From the NCBI GenBank assembly GCA_026991215.1, contig JALXBY010000289.1, positions 1 through 13,118 of the forward strand: a stretch of 13,118 bases of DNA. The letters are read 5' to 3'. The position numbers and the translations under genes were made by a program. This DNA comes from Anaerolineales bacterium. Lineage in GTDB: Bacteria; Chloroflexota; Anaerolineae; Anaerolineales; DRMV01. Below are positions 1 to 7,541 of the stretch, piece after piece (position 1 is the first letter of the stretch; the number at the start of each line of letters is the position of its first letter). The notes under the pieces are model-generated. The model searched no databases and was not told the origin of the DNA. It was given only the letters and a program-made list of their open reading frames with translations.

Positions 1-605
1 TGCTCCGCCTGGCCCGCCCGCCGGACCTGGCCCTCTGGGACGAACGGCTGTGGGCCTGCGCCCGTGAGGTCGCCCAACCCATCGCCATTCACGAGACCAC
101 CTGGGACGCCCTGGCCCAGACCCAGGCCGACGGGGTCCTGACCTGGAGCGACCAGCCCGCCCAACCGATGTGGCCCACTTATGAAATCGGGCGGCTGGGT
201 GCGATGGCCATCGTGCATGTAAGCCGGCGGGCCGAAGCCCTGCATACCGAACGGATTCAGGCCATCTACCAGGCCCGGCCCGGCGCATCCCCGGCCTGGC
301 AACCCCTGCTCCCCCTGCCCGGCCATCCGGTGTATCGCGCGCTGGAGGGCCTGGTCGCTCCCTTCCCCTGGAACCCCAAGGCCCTCTGGTCCCCTGACCC
401 GCAATGGGCCGTGGGCTATGTGGAACGCAACCGGCAGGCCCTGGGCTGGGCGCCCTGGGGCTGGCCCCTTCCCAAAAACGTGGTGGGGAAGACGGTGCCC
501 GGACCCCTGGCCCGCCGCTGGCCCGTCCTGCTCAGCCTGAAGGCAGCCGACCCCAAAGCCCAGGCCTGGGTAGCCTGCCTTCAACGATGGGAGGCGCAAC
601 CATGA
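1..605 (+). CDS. PstS-like substrate-binding protein, C-terminal part (5' end outside window)
   Basis: The reading frame is open from base 3 to the TGA at 603-605, so about 200 C-terminal residues are visible and the start lies upstream of the window. The stretch GRLGAMAIVHVSRRAEALHTE, followed by RIQAIYQ, resembles the core of phosphate-type (PstS/PBP2) substrate-binding proteins, where an 'AIVVHPSNPV-SLT-EQL--IF' block precedes a 'GAIGY' block. Here GYVERNRQALGWAPW occupies the latter position. If this is right, the protein is an extracytoplasmic ligand binder, perhaps a lipoprotein, feeding an ABC importer. The ligand cannot be told from the fragment. The last four bases overlap the next gene as ATGA, so the two are translationally coupled. 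The family call rests on pattern resemblance only; it could be an unrelated hypothetical protein. Confidence 0.5.
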   Translation, partial: LRLARPPDLALWDERLWACAREVAQPIAIHETTWDALAQTQADGVLTWSDQPAQPMWPTYEIGRLGAMAIVHVSRRAEALHTERIQAIYQARPGASPAWQPLLPLPGHPVYRALEGLVAPFPWNPKALWSPDPQWAVGYVERNRQALGWAPWGWPLPKNVVGKTVPGPLARRWPVLLSLKAADPKAQAWVACLQRWEAQP

Positions 606-1336
606 AGGTGAAGGGTGAAATCGCGCTGGTAACCGGCGCGGCCCGCCGGGTTGGTCGAATGCTGGCCCTGGCCCTGGGGCGGATGGGCGTGCACGTCGCG
701 GTGCACTATGCCCACGCCCACGACGCGGCCCAGGCCACGGTGGACGAACTCCAGCGCCTGGGGGTACGGGCCATGGCTTTCCAGGCCGATTTGACCCGGC
801 CCGAAGCAGCCCCGCGGTTGCTGGACGACGTGGAACGCCACCTGGGGACCCCGCGGATTCTGGTCAACTCGGCCGCGGTGTTCGAGCCAGGCACGGTGCG
901 GGAGACCACCCTGGAGAACTGGGAAACGCACATGGCCCTGAACCTGCGCGCGCCCTTTTTGCTGCTCCAGGCCTTTGCCCGAAAGGTGGGGGCAGGGCCG
1001 GGGAAGGTGGTCAACATCACGGACTGGCGGGCCCTTTACCCCGGACGCCGCTACCTGGCCTACACCGTGAGCAAGGCCGGCCTGGTGACCCTGACGCAAA
1101 TGGCCGCGCTGGAACTCGCGCCGGGGATTCAGGTCAACGCGCTGGCCCTGGGCGCGGTGCTGCCCCCGCCGGGGAAGGACGCGGCCTACCTGGACCGGCT
1201 GGTCCAGCGTACACCGGGCCGCCGTGCCATCCGCGAAGAGGAACTGGCCAGCGCGCTGCGCTTCCTGCTGGAAAACGACGCGGTCACCGGCGAAGTCCTC
1301 TTCCTGGACGCGGGAGCCCACCTGGTGCATGGGTGA
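602..1336 (+). CDS. Short-chain dehydrogenase/reductase, pteridine reductase/FolM type
   Basis: This 244-residue protein is a complete Rossmann-fold short-chain dehydrogenase. The cofactor loop TGAARRVGR is at residues 11-19, the NSAA strand motif at 89-92, and the catalytic YTVSK pair at Tyr154/Lys158. Thirteen residues before the Tyr, where most SDRs have the catalytic Ser, there is Asp141 (NITDWR). That Asp spacing is the hallmark of trypanosomatid pteridine reductase PTR1 and of E. coli FolM, so NADPH-dependent reduction of a dihydropterin or dihydrofolate-like substrate is the best guess; the exact substrate is inference. The start is chosen because GGGAGG (589-594) lies 7 bases before ATG 602. 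The gene overlaps the upstream substrate-binding gene by 4 bases and converges on the phosphoethanolamine transferase-like gene with only 18 bases between. Confidence 0.8.
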   Translation: MKVKGEIALVTGAARRVGRMLALALGRMGVHVAVHYAHAHDAAQATVDELQRLGVRAMAFQADLTRPEAAPRLLDDVERHLGTPRILVNSAAVFEPGTVRETTLENWETHMALNLRAPFLLLQAFARKVGAGPGKVVNITDWRALYPGRRYLAYTVSKAGLVTLTQMAALELAPGIQVNALALGAVLPPPGKDAAYLDRLVQRTPGRRAIREEELASALRFLLENDAVTGEVLFLDAGAHLVHG

Positions 1337-1354
1337 GTGCACCCTAAGGTCGAA

Positions 1355-2992
1355 TCAAGGTATGGGGACTTGTTCAACTATAGGGGACATCTCGACTGTT
1401 TCCGGGCGGTTCGCTGCGGGTAGGCTGTAATAGTTGAAGTACCGTTGAGGCGACAGGTGAAGAACCCACGGGGATGTAGATAAGGCAAAAGGCCTCTGCA
1501 GCACTAAGGAGTAAAGTGCCTGCGGAAAACTTTCCAGATTAATCAGGCCTTGATCGGGAAGACTGTCCCAAATAGGTTGCCCCAACTCGGATGACGAAAC
1601 CCAAATGATGAAAGGGATACGAAACTCATCTTGATGGGCCTGTTCCCGGCCGTATCCCATACGTTGCGGGGTAACGTAATCGGCGTGGTCCGAGAAGTAA
1701 ACGAAGGCCCAAGGCCCCTGGAGACGCTCCTCAAAATACCGCCATATACGTTGCAATACCTTGTCCGTATACGCAATTGTGTTTAGATAGTCCTCATAGT
1801 CCGTACGCGGATGGAGGAAAATTCCCGTTCCAGGTGGATAGCGAAAGGCATATGGGGCATGTGAGCCCATCAAATGGAAGATATAAACCTGCTTTCCATC
1901 AGGTGAAGGAGGGAAGTCCTTTAAAAAGGGCAAAAGACTTTCATCATAGCTCTTGGGATTGAATGATTTGTACTGTGTCGTACGGACGGCATCCCCCTCC
2001 TTGGCCACTTCATATGCTACTGCAGTGAACAGACTCTGCTCCTGATTGGAGAACCAGTACACACGATAGCCGCAAGACTTGAGCCAGGAAACCACACTGG
2101 GAGTTTGATAAAAATTATAAAAATTCCGTGGCGTTGCTTCGGTCAACTCCAAAGCCAAGGCCAGATGGGTTGGCAACCCTGGAGCGATAGCCCGAAGGAC
2201 CAAGGCACCTTGCTCATGCAGTCTGTCCAGGAAAGGTGTTGTTGGTAAGTCAAACCCGTATACATGCATCACATCCCGATTGGCACTCTCACCGATGACA
2301 ATGACAAGGGTATCGAGTTTGGGATTACATGGCTGAGGCCCAACGGGGGGACGTGTATGCACGATTTTCCGCCGGGCATAGAATTTTTGAGCCTCCATCA
2401 CAGCCTCAATTAGGCCTCTTAATGTCAAAATTCCCGGATAGCTCGCCGCTCGCTCCTGGAAACTAAAGAGATAAAGAACACTGAATAACATTAGAGCAAG
2501 AGCAATCCTGTGACGCAAATGGAAAGACAGATATTGTCGTATTTGCCGTGCTATACAATAATTTCTCACTACAAGAGCAAGGCTTACTAAGAACCAAATT
2601 AAAAACAAAACATTTACAGGCTTTTGAAAAATATATTCTTGAAGGTAAGCAAAAATTTCGGCTTTGTTAACTTGAAACAAAACAAAAAACCTATGAGCCA
2701 AAAATGCAGCACCCCACAAAGCATTAACATGAAGATACCAAAGCATTGCAAGCGACAAAACTCCTCCCAAAAATGCGAAGGAAAGCGGATGGATGATATA
2801 CGCCATTAAGAACAGTAGGATAACCATGCCTGTACCTTGCAAAGAAAAATCGGTAGATAAATACTTCGCAAAAACAAACCAGTGTGCTATGAACATGGGC
2901 AAAATCAACATCCAAAAGAGGAAAAGTAACAATTCAACTATCGCGACTTTTGCTTTGACTTCCTTTGGACAGAAAGGTGAATATTGAGCCAT
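1355..2992 (-). CDS. Phosphoethanolamine transferase-like membrane sulfatase-fold protein (EptA/CptA family)
   Basis: This 545-residue protein has about five hydrophobic segments in its first 180 residues, then a periplasmic alkaline-phosphatase/sulfatase-fold domain. Visible landmarks are GESANR (234-239, Glu235 the expected metal ligand), a candidate nucleophile Thr275 in LPTHLAL, HLMGSHAPY (373-381), SDH (Asp435, His436) and a late His453 in QAHQDE. These follow the EptA/CptA layout, whose members move phosphoethanolamine from phosphatidylethanolamine to lipid A, core sugars or other glycans. The acceptor here is unknown. SDHAD replaces the usual SDHGE. A good ribosome site (GAGGT, 6 bases before ATG 2992) supports the start. 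It is the last gene of a three-gene minus-strand run, 46 bases after the lipoprotein gene. Its DNA is far more AT-rich than its neighbours, most of all in the membrane half (15 G/C of 60 in 2581-2640), which suggests horizontal origin. Confidence 0.82.
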   Translation of the reverse strand: MAQYSPFCPKEVKAKVAIVELLLFLFWMLILPMFIAHWFVFAKYLSTDFSLQGTGMVILLFLMAYIIHPLSFAFLGGVLSLAMLWYLHVNALWGAAFLAHRFFVLFQVNKAEIFAYLQEYIFQKPVNVLFLIWFLVSLALVVRNYCIARQIRQYLSFHLRHRIALALMLFSVLYLFSFQERAASYPGILTLRGLIEAVMEAQKFYARRKIVHTRPPVGPQPCNPKLDTLVIVIGESANRDVMHVYGFDLPTTPFLDRLHEQGALVLRAIAPGLPTHLALALELTEATPRNFYNFYQTPSVVSWLKSCGYRVYWFSNQEQSLFTAVAYEVAKEGDAVRTTQYKSFNPKSYDESLLPFLKDFPPSPDGKQVYIFHLMGSHAPYAFRYPPGTGIFLHPRTDYEDYLNTIAYTDKVLQRIWRYFEERLQGPWAFVYFSDHADYVTPQRMGYGREQAHQDEFRIPFIIWVSSSELGQPIWDSLPDQGLINLESFPQALYSLVLQRPFALSTSPWVLHLSPQRYFNYYSLPAANRPETVEMSPIVEQVPIP

Positions 2993-3038
2993 TGGCTTAC
3001 CTCTGCTCTCGAATCTTACCTAAATGGGCATCCACCTC

Positions 3039-4667
3039 TCAACGCCAGTCCACCGCGGTGACCAGGCCGTCCCGGGTCAGGGGGAAGACTTCACCCGAGG
3101 GGACCAGGGCCAGGTAAAGGTCCCCCTCATAAAGGAAGGCCACGGCCCACTGCCCCTGGTCGTCCACCGGCGCCGGGGACCAGCGCACCTCCTGGGGCGT
3201 CAGGCCTGGTTCGCCTTCGGCCGGGAACAGGGCCTGCTTGTTCGAACCATCCCGGTCCATGACCATCAGCCGGTAGCGGGAAGTCTCACTCTGCCGTGGG
3301 AACAGGGCCTGGAGATAGGCCACCCAGTACCCTTCCTCGCCATCGGGCAGGGGGCGCAGGGGGGAAACCTGCGGATAGGCGAACATCCCCACGTCTTCGA
3401 CCAAAAGCACCGGGCCGGGGAGCCGTTCCGGCGCCAGGGCCACCAGGGAAAACACCGGGTCCGTCTCCTCCACCGGCTGCCCCGGCCGGCCGTGCATGAC
3501 CGTGTAGAGCACGTCGCCCCTGGGGCTCCAGCTTATCCCCGGAACCCAGGCCCAATCCCCCTGGGTCTGATACGGCACCAGGTCCAGCCAGGGTTCCTCC
3601 TGGGCTTGCGGCAGGGGGAGGAAGCCCACGGCATCGGCCCGCGCGTAGGCCAGGCCATACCCTTCCGGATGCCAGAGGAACCGGGTGCCCCACCAGCCGT
3701 ACACCCCGCCGGCCCGGGCCTCCAGCACCTCCCGCGGCCGCCCCGGGCCGGATTCCCGCAACGGCTGCACCCACAGGTCGTTGTTGGCCTGCCAGCCCGG
3801 CGGCCCCGGCCGGGGTTCGACGGTGGAATACGCGACCAACCAGCGCACCACGGGGGAAAAGTCCGCAAAGTGGACCACGTCCCGTTCCTGGAGCAACTGG
3901 GGTTCGGGCTCCTCGGCCTCCAGGTCCACCACCCAGAGGCTGTTCAGGCCCTCAGGGCGCTGCCGGGTGAAGAGCAGCCAGCGGCCATCGGGGGAAAGGC
4001 GGAAGATCCGACCGTCCAGGTCCCCGGTGAGGACCACGGGGCGACGCACGCCGGTGTTGCCTTCCATGACCCAGGCGTTGCCCCCGGCCAGGTACGCCAG
4101 CCGGCCGGGGATGGGCCGGGCCACCAGGGGCTGCCGTACGCCCACCATCACGATTTCGGGCACCGCCGGCTCCAGCACCTCTTCCTTGACGGCCTGGCGG
4201 GCCACCTCCTGCCCGTTTTCCGTGAGGATGCGATAGGTCACCCGCCGGCGGCCGTTCTTACCCGCCTGCACCAGGCGGGATTCGCCCTCCGGCAGGGCCT
4301 CGTTGCGCAACAGGCGGCGCTCGAAGGGGATGATTTCCTCCACCTCTTCAAAACGCTCCTCCACGCGGATGACCTGGACGGTCATCTCAGGCCGGACCAG
4401 GGTATAGGGAGGCGGGTCGGTGCGGTCCAAAGGTCCCAACTGGATGCCGGCCTGCTTCAGGGCCTCCTGCACCGTGGTGCCGGCCGGCACCTGCACGGTC
4501 TGCTGCTCCCCCGCGACGTCGATGTACACCTGCACCTGCTCCGGGCTGCGCACCGGTGCGCGGCACCCCCAGAGCAAAAGGAGCAGCGCCACCAGCCACC
4601 AGGGGCGCGGCCAGCGACGCGGCGGCCCGAACGCGGTCAGGGGCGCTTGCGCCCTTCCCCACACCAT
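3039..4667 (-). CDS. Lipoprotein with DUF348-like, G5-like and TolB-like beta-propeller domains
   Basis: This 542-residue protein begins with a basic stretch, a hydrophobic run and a lipobox (LLLLLWGC, Cys35), so it is predicted to be a membrane-anchored lipoprotein. Residues about 45-85 (VYIDVAGEQQTVQVPAGTTV, then VQEAL) match the ubiquitin-like DUF348 domain. Residues about 100-175, rich in Glu/Val and ending VPEIVMVG, match the G5 domain; the DUF348-G5 pair is known from RpfB/YabE cell-wall proteins. From about 180 to the end there are WD40/PD40-like units (LSPDGRWLLFT, ISWSPRGDVLYTV, VRWSPAP), about six in number, suggesting a TolB-like propeller. No catalytic domain is visible. The role is probably binding at the cell surface, which is inference. 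It starts 8 bases after the stop of the small secreted gene with no clear ribosome site, so translation is probably coupled. Confidence 0.75.
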   Translation of the reverse strand: MVWGRAQAPLTAFGPPRRWPRPWWLVALLLLLWGCRAPVRSPEQVQVYIDVAGEQQTVQVPAGTTVQEALKQAGIQLGPLDRTDPPPYTLVRPEMTVQVIRVEERFEEVEEIIPFERRLLRNEALPEGESRLVQAGKNGRRRVTYRILTENGQEVARQAVKEEVLEPAVPEIVMVGVRQPLVARPIPGRLAYLAGGNAWVMEGNTGVRRPVVLTGDLDGRIFRLSPDGRWLLFTRQRPEGLNSLWVVDLEAEEPEPQLLQERDVVHFADFSPVVRWLVAYSTVEPRPGPPGWQANNDLWVQPLRESGPGRPREVLEARAGGVYGWWGTRFLWHPEGYGLAYARADAVGFLPLPQAQEEPWLDLVPYQTQGDWAWVPGISWSPRGDVLYTVMHGRPGQPVEETDPVFSLVALAPERLPGPVLLVEDVGMFAYPQVSPLRPLPDGEEGYWVAYLQALFPRQSETSRYRLMVMDRDGSNKQALFPAEGEPGLTPQEVRWSPAPVDDQGQWAVAFLYEGDLYLALVPSGEVFPLTRDGLVTAVDWR

Positions 4668-4675
4668 GGCCAGGG

Positions 4676-5203
4676 TTACCGACGCCAGGCGAGTTCCAGC
4701 CGAAAGCCGTTGTCGTCCAAGGCCAGGTTGCGCACTTCCAGGGCCTGAAGCAGGGGTTGCGTCCGGTACGCGCGCTCCAGGGCCTGTTTCATCCGATCGT
4801 CGTAATCACCCCAGAGGCTCCGGGGCACGGGCAGGAAGCCCCCCCGCACGCTGGTAATCTCCGCGTACAGCCGGCCATCCTGTACGTAGGGCCGCACGTT
4901 CACGGCAAGGCTCATCCAGCCGCGGCGGACGTAAACCACCACCCCATCGGGCCGGAAATCGACCCGTAGGTCCCGGATGCCCTGCCGTTCCCACTGGGCA
5001 CGGTACCGGGCCAGGCACCCGTTGATGCGGTCCTCCGTGGCCACCAAGGTCACATGGCCCTGGGTCTGTAGTTGCAGGAACACGGCCTGGGCTTCCTGCT
5101 GGGTACAGGGGAAGGTCGCGGTCTGGGCCTGCGCGGGTGCAGCCCACAAACCCATCCAGACCAGCCCGAACACCATCACCCATCCCATCCAGCGTTTCCA
5201 CAT
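4676..5203 (-). CDS. Small secreted protein, possibly LmeA/DUF2993-like
   Basis: This protein has 175 residues when started at ATG 5203, which has a strong ribosome site (GGAGGTGG) 4 bases upstream. The frame is open for 32 more codons upstream, but they do not look coding and would bury the signal peptide. Residues 1-26 (MWKRWMGW, a hydrophobic core, then APAQA) form a Sec signal peptide, with cleavage probably after Ala26. Cys33 and Cys63 could form a disulfide. The middle (DGVVVYVRRGWMSLAVNV, DGRLYAEITSVRGGFLPVP) and the end (LEVRNLALDDNGFRLEL) follow the beta-rich order seen in secreted LmeA/DUF2993-type proteins of Gram-positive and Chloroflexota genomes. That similarity is a tentative impression. 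It is the first gene of the minus-strand envelope run. Confidence 0.65.
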   Translation of the reverse strand: MWKRWMGWVMVFGLVWMGLWAAPAQAQTATFPCTQQEAQAVFLQLQTQGHVTLVATEDRINGCLARYRAQWERQGIRDLRVDFRPDGVVVYVRRGWMSLAVNVRPYVQDGRLYAEITSVRGGFLPVPRSLWGDYDDRMKQALERAYRTQPLLQALEVRNLALDDNGFRLELAWRR

Positions 5204-5322
5204 GGCACCACCTCCAAGTACAATGGCCTGCGTGGGTTGAAGGAAGGCCGCTTCTGCCTCCCCATGCGTCGGGTTTTCCAGGCAGGGCAACCATCCCATG
5301 ACGAACGAGGAGGCATTATAGC

Positions 5323-5838
5323 ATGGCCCCTGCGTCGCTCCCGCTGGATGCGAAAATCGAAGCCCTGCTGTTGGTGGCGGGGAAAGAAGGCACCACGGTG
5401 GCCCGCCTGGCCCGGGTGCTGGAGGCTTCGGAGAACGAAATCGAGGCCGCGCTGTTGATGCTGGAAGAACGTCAGCAGGGACGGGGCATTCGTATCCAGC
5501 GCCATCGCGACCGGGTCCGCCTGGTGACCGCGGCCGAAGCCGCGGACCTGGTTCGGGCCTTCCTGCAGGTGGAAGGGCAGGCCCGCTTTTCCCGGGCCGC
5601 CCTGGAAACCCTGGCCATTATCGCGTACCGGCAACCCATAAGCAAGCCGGAAATCGACCGCATCCGCGGGGTGAACAGCGATGCGGTGCTGCGCCGCCTG
5701 CTGGAAATGGGCCTGATCGAAGAAGTGGGCCGGGCCGATGCGCCCGGTCGGCCCATCCTCTACGGCACCACCCCCAGGTTCCTGGAGGCCTTTGGCCTGA
5801 CCTCGCTGGAAGAACTCCCGTCGTTGGAAACGGAATAG
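5323..5838 (+). CDS. scpB: Segregation and condensation protein B
   Basis: This 171-residue protein is slightly short for the family but complete. It has two winged-helix domains: an N-terminal one (IEALLLVAGKEGTTVARLAR, residues about 12-75) and a C-terminal one carrying the ScpB signature ALETLAIIAYRQPISKPEI, followed by RGVNSDAVLRRLLEMGLI and the GRPILYGTT turn. ScpB dimers bind the kleisin ScpA to form the bacterial SMC complex that compacts and separates chromosomes. The start is set by GAGGAGG (5307-5313), 9 bases before ATG 5323. scpA is not in the window; in many genomes it lies directly upstream, but here the upstream neighbour is a divergent secreted-protein gene. The gene ends 6 bases from the convergent holB stop. 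Confidence 0.93.
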   Translation: MAPASLPLDAKIEALLLVAGKEGTTVARLARVLEASENEIEAALLMLEERQQGRGIRIQRHRDRVRLVTAAEAADLVRAFLQVEGQARFSRAALETLAIIAYRQPISKPEIDRIRGVNSDAVLRRLLEMGLIEEVGRADAPGRPILYGTTPRFLEAFGLTSLEELPSLETE

Positions 5839-5844
5839 CAGGCT

Positions 5845-6864
5845 TCACCCCGCGGCAAGGCGGGGCCAGCCCAAAAAGAGGGCCTCGAAGAGCAACCGGG
5901 GGGAAACGTAGCGACGCAGGTGCTCCGGGGCCTGCAGGGTCTCCTGCCAGGCCCGGTAAAGCAGGTCGGTCGCGGCGTGCTGGGCCAGCCGGCGGAAGAG
6001 GTTCATCCGTTCAGGGTGGAAGAGGGGCAGCGGGTGGCCCAGCGCGACGTGGAGGGCATCCCGCCAGAACGCGGCCCAGACGAAGAGGGGCCGGACCAGG
6101 TCCCGCCGGTCGGTTTCCTTCACCAGGTTCTGGGCCAGTTGCAGCCGTTCCCGGTAGGGAGAAGCCAGAACCCGTTCGGCCAACTGCAACCACCCCTCGT
6201 GCTGTTGGTACGCCTCGGCCGAACGCAGCAACCGCAGGGCATAGCCGGGCCGTCCACCGGCCCAGGCCGCGACCCGCCGGGCCACCTCGGGCGAAGCGCC
6301 ATACCCGGCCTGCAGCGCCTGGGCCAGGGCCTCGACCCCCATGGGCCGCAGGGGAACTGGCTGGCACCGGGAGGCCACGGTGGGGAGCACGGTCTCCGGG
6401 GCTTCCGCGGTCAGGAGCAAGACCGTGCCGGGGTTGGGTTCCTCTAAGGTCTTGAGCAGGGCGTTGGCCGCAGCCGGGGTCGCGCGGTCGAAATCCAGGA
6501 ACAGGGCAATCCGGTACGGCCCCATCTGGGGGGAGCGGGTGAGCACGTGCAGGGCTTCCCGCACCTGGCCCACCTGCAGGCCCAGAGCCTTGACCCCGGC
6601 TTCCACCAGGGTCACATCCGGGTGCCGGACGTCGCCCGTGGTCAGGGTGGTCTCCAGGTAGCGACAGGCGCGGCAGCGGCCGCACATCTGCCCTGGCCGG
6701 GGCGGTTGCTGGCACAGCAAGGCCTGGGCAAAGCGTAAGGCCAGGGTGCGCCGGCCCACGCCAGGTGGCCCGGTGAAGAGATACGCATGGTGCACCCGGC
6801 CCCGGGCGATGTGTTCCTGCAGCATACGTACGGCCCAGGGCGAACCCAAAAACCCCCACGTCAT
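5845..6864 (-). CDS. holB: DNA polymerase III subunit delta'
   Basis: This 339-residue AAA+ clamp-loader subunit helps load the beta sliding clamp at primer ends during replication. Visible marks are a Walker-A-like loop GPPGVGRRT (32-40), a zinc site made by Cys51, Cys61, Cys64 and Cys67 (CGRCRAC), the family block AAANALLKTLEEP (131-143) and the SRC motif (165-167). The P-loop Lys is replaced by Arg, which fits delta' subunits, since some do not bind or hydrolyse ATP. The ATG at 6864 is chosen because it overlaps the stop of the upstream regulator gene as ATGA and leaves the usual short N-terminus before HHAYLFTGP. The in-frame ATG 13 codons further upstream lies inside the regulator gene. 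Cotranscription with a transcription regulator is unusual for this housekeeping gene. Confidence 0.92.
   Translation of the reverse strand: MTWGFLGSPWAVRMLQEHIARGRVHHAYLFTGPPGVGRRTLALRFAQALLCQQPPRPGQMCGRCRACRYLETTLTTGDVRHPDVTLVEAGVKALGLQVGQVREALHVLTRSPQMGPYRIALFLDFDRATPAAANALLKTLEEPNPGTVLLLTAEAPETVLPTVASRCQPVPLRPMGVEALAQALQAGYGASPEVARRVAAWAGGRPGYALRLLRSAEAYQQHEGWLQLAERVLASPYRERLQLAQNLVKETDRRDLVRPLFVWAAFWRDALHVALGHPLPLFHPERMNLFRRLAQHAATDLLYRAWQETLQAPEHLRRYVSPRLLFEALFLGWPRLAAG
5848..5865. terminator. GC hairpin between convergent scpB and holB ends
   Basis: The arms CCCCGC and GCGGGG, with a 6-base loop, sit just after the scpB stop and over the last codons of holB. No T-tract follows on either strand, so this may be a weak or Rho-assisted bidirectional stop, or simply a chance GC hairpin. 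Confidence 0.25.
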
Positions 6865-7451
6865 GCCTGGGCCCCCGGTGAGGGCTGCACTGCGAAGATG
6901 CACATGGGTTGCGCCGGCCCCACCTGCACGGCCCGCACCTCATGGCCCAACAGGCGGGAAAGGGCAATCCGGTCCAGTTCGCACAGTTCGGGGAAGTCCC
7001 GGGTCAGGGACCCGTAAGGGCACTGGGCGAAGAGCACCCGGGGCCCGTCCTTGTGGGCTTCCCAACGGGGCATGTAGGCCCGCTCCTGGAAGAACTGGGT
7101 CGCCGCGTTGAGCCGTTCCCACAGGGTGCCGCCCTGGGGGGTGCAGGGGCAGAAGTGCGCGCAGAGCCGCTCCAGGGACTGCCCGCTTTCGCGAAAGGTC
7201 AGGAGCAGGGCCCGGGTCAACGGTTCCAAATAGGTAGGCAGGGCCTTTTCGGTCAGGAAATAGCGACGGGAAGGGCGGCCCCGTCGGGTGCGGGCCTCCT
7301 CTACCCGGCCGGTCACCCGGCCTTCGGCTTCCAGCAAGGCCATGTGGTGCCGGATGTTGGCCTGGGTCATCCCCAAGGCCTCGGCGATTTCCCGCACCGT
7401 CGCGCCCGGATGCCGCTTCAAATAGCGTAGAATTTCCTCTCGTGCGCTCAT
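6861..7451 (-). CDS. Winged-helix transcription regulator with SufR-like cysteine tail
   Basis: This 196-residue protein has an N-terminal ArsR/MarR-like winged helix (residues 1-65: EILRYLKRHPGATVREIAEA, recognition segment MTQANIRHHMALLEAEG, wing RTRRGRPSRRYFLT). The C-terminal half holds CPYGSLTRDFPELCELD, i.e. Cys144-x12-Cys157, then His170 and Cys184, plus Cys97, Cys101 and Cys103 in the linker. Cysteine-containing tails of this form occur in SufR-type repressors that sense iron-sulfur status, so an Fe-S or redox input is plausible but unproven. ATG 7451 begins the first residues with helix-turn-helix character and has AAGGTG upstream; the frame stays open beyond it only as GC-rich read-through. 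It is divergent from aroQ and overlaps holB by ATGA. A palindrome at 7490-7501 is the likely operator for self-control. Confidence 0.78.
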   Translation of the reverse strand: MSAREEILRYLKRHPGATVREIAEALGMTQANIRHHMALLEAEGRVTGRVEEARTRRGRPSRRYFLTEKALPTYLEPLTRALLLTFRESGQSLERLCAHFCPCTPQGGTLWERLNAATQFFQERAYMPRWEAHKDGPRVLFAQCPYGSLTRDFPELCELDRIALSRLLGHEVRAVQVGPAQPMCIFAVQPSPGAQA

Positions 7452-7489
7452 CGATGACCCACCTTGTACAGGGAATGACTGTCGGCGCG

Positions 7490-7501
7490 GTTTTCGAAAA
7501 C
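7490..7501. promoter_or_regulatory. Perfect 12-bp palindrome, candidate operator
   Basis: GTTTTCGAAAAC reads the same on both strands and lies in the 90-bp region between the divergent regulator and aroQ starts. It is downstream of the minus-strand -10 box, where a bound dimeric winged-helix protein would block transcription of its own gene. The function is inferred from position and symmetry. Confidence 0.45.
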
Positions 7502-7517
7502 GAAATTTTGCCTTTCC

Positions 7518-7523
7518 ATTATA
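7518..7523 (-). promoter_or_regulatory. Consensus -10 box for the regulator-holB transcript
   Basis: The minus strand reads TATAAT, 67 bases before the regulator start. No good -35 hexamer lies 16-18 bases upstream, so the promoter may depend on an activator, or the match may be chance in an AT-rich gap. Confidence 0.4.
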
Positions 7524-7541
7524 CGACAGGGGAGGCCAGGC

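Noticed and set aside
1324..1343. Inverted repeat GGTGCA/TGCACC at the end of the reductase gene
   Set aside because: Only 6 bp, overlapping the stop codon, with no T-tract on either strand.
3024..4748. Long plus-strand open frame of 574 codons opposite the lipoprotein gene
   Set aside because: Its product is a Pro/His/Arg/Gly-rich antisense translation with no domain character, while the minus strand encodes a lipoprotein with recognisable motifs. Long antisense frames are common in GC-rich codons.
5204..5299. Longer start for the small secreted protein
   Set aside because: The extension lacks coding character, and the internal ATG 5203 has GGAGGTGG and begins a textbook signal peptide.
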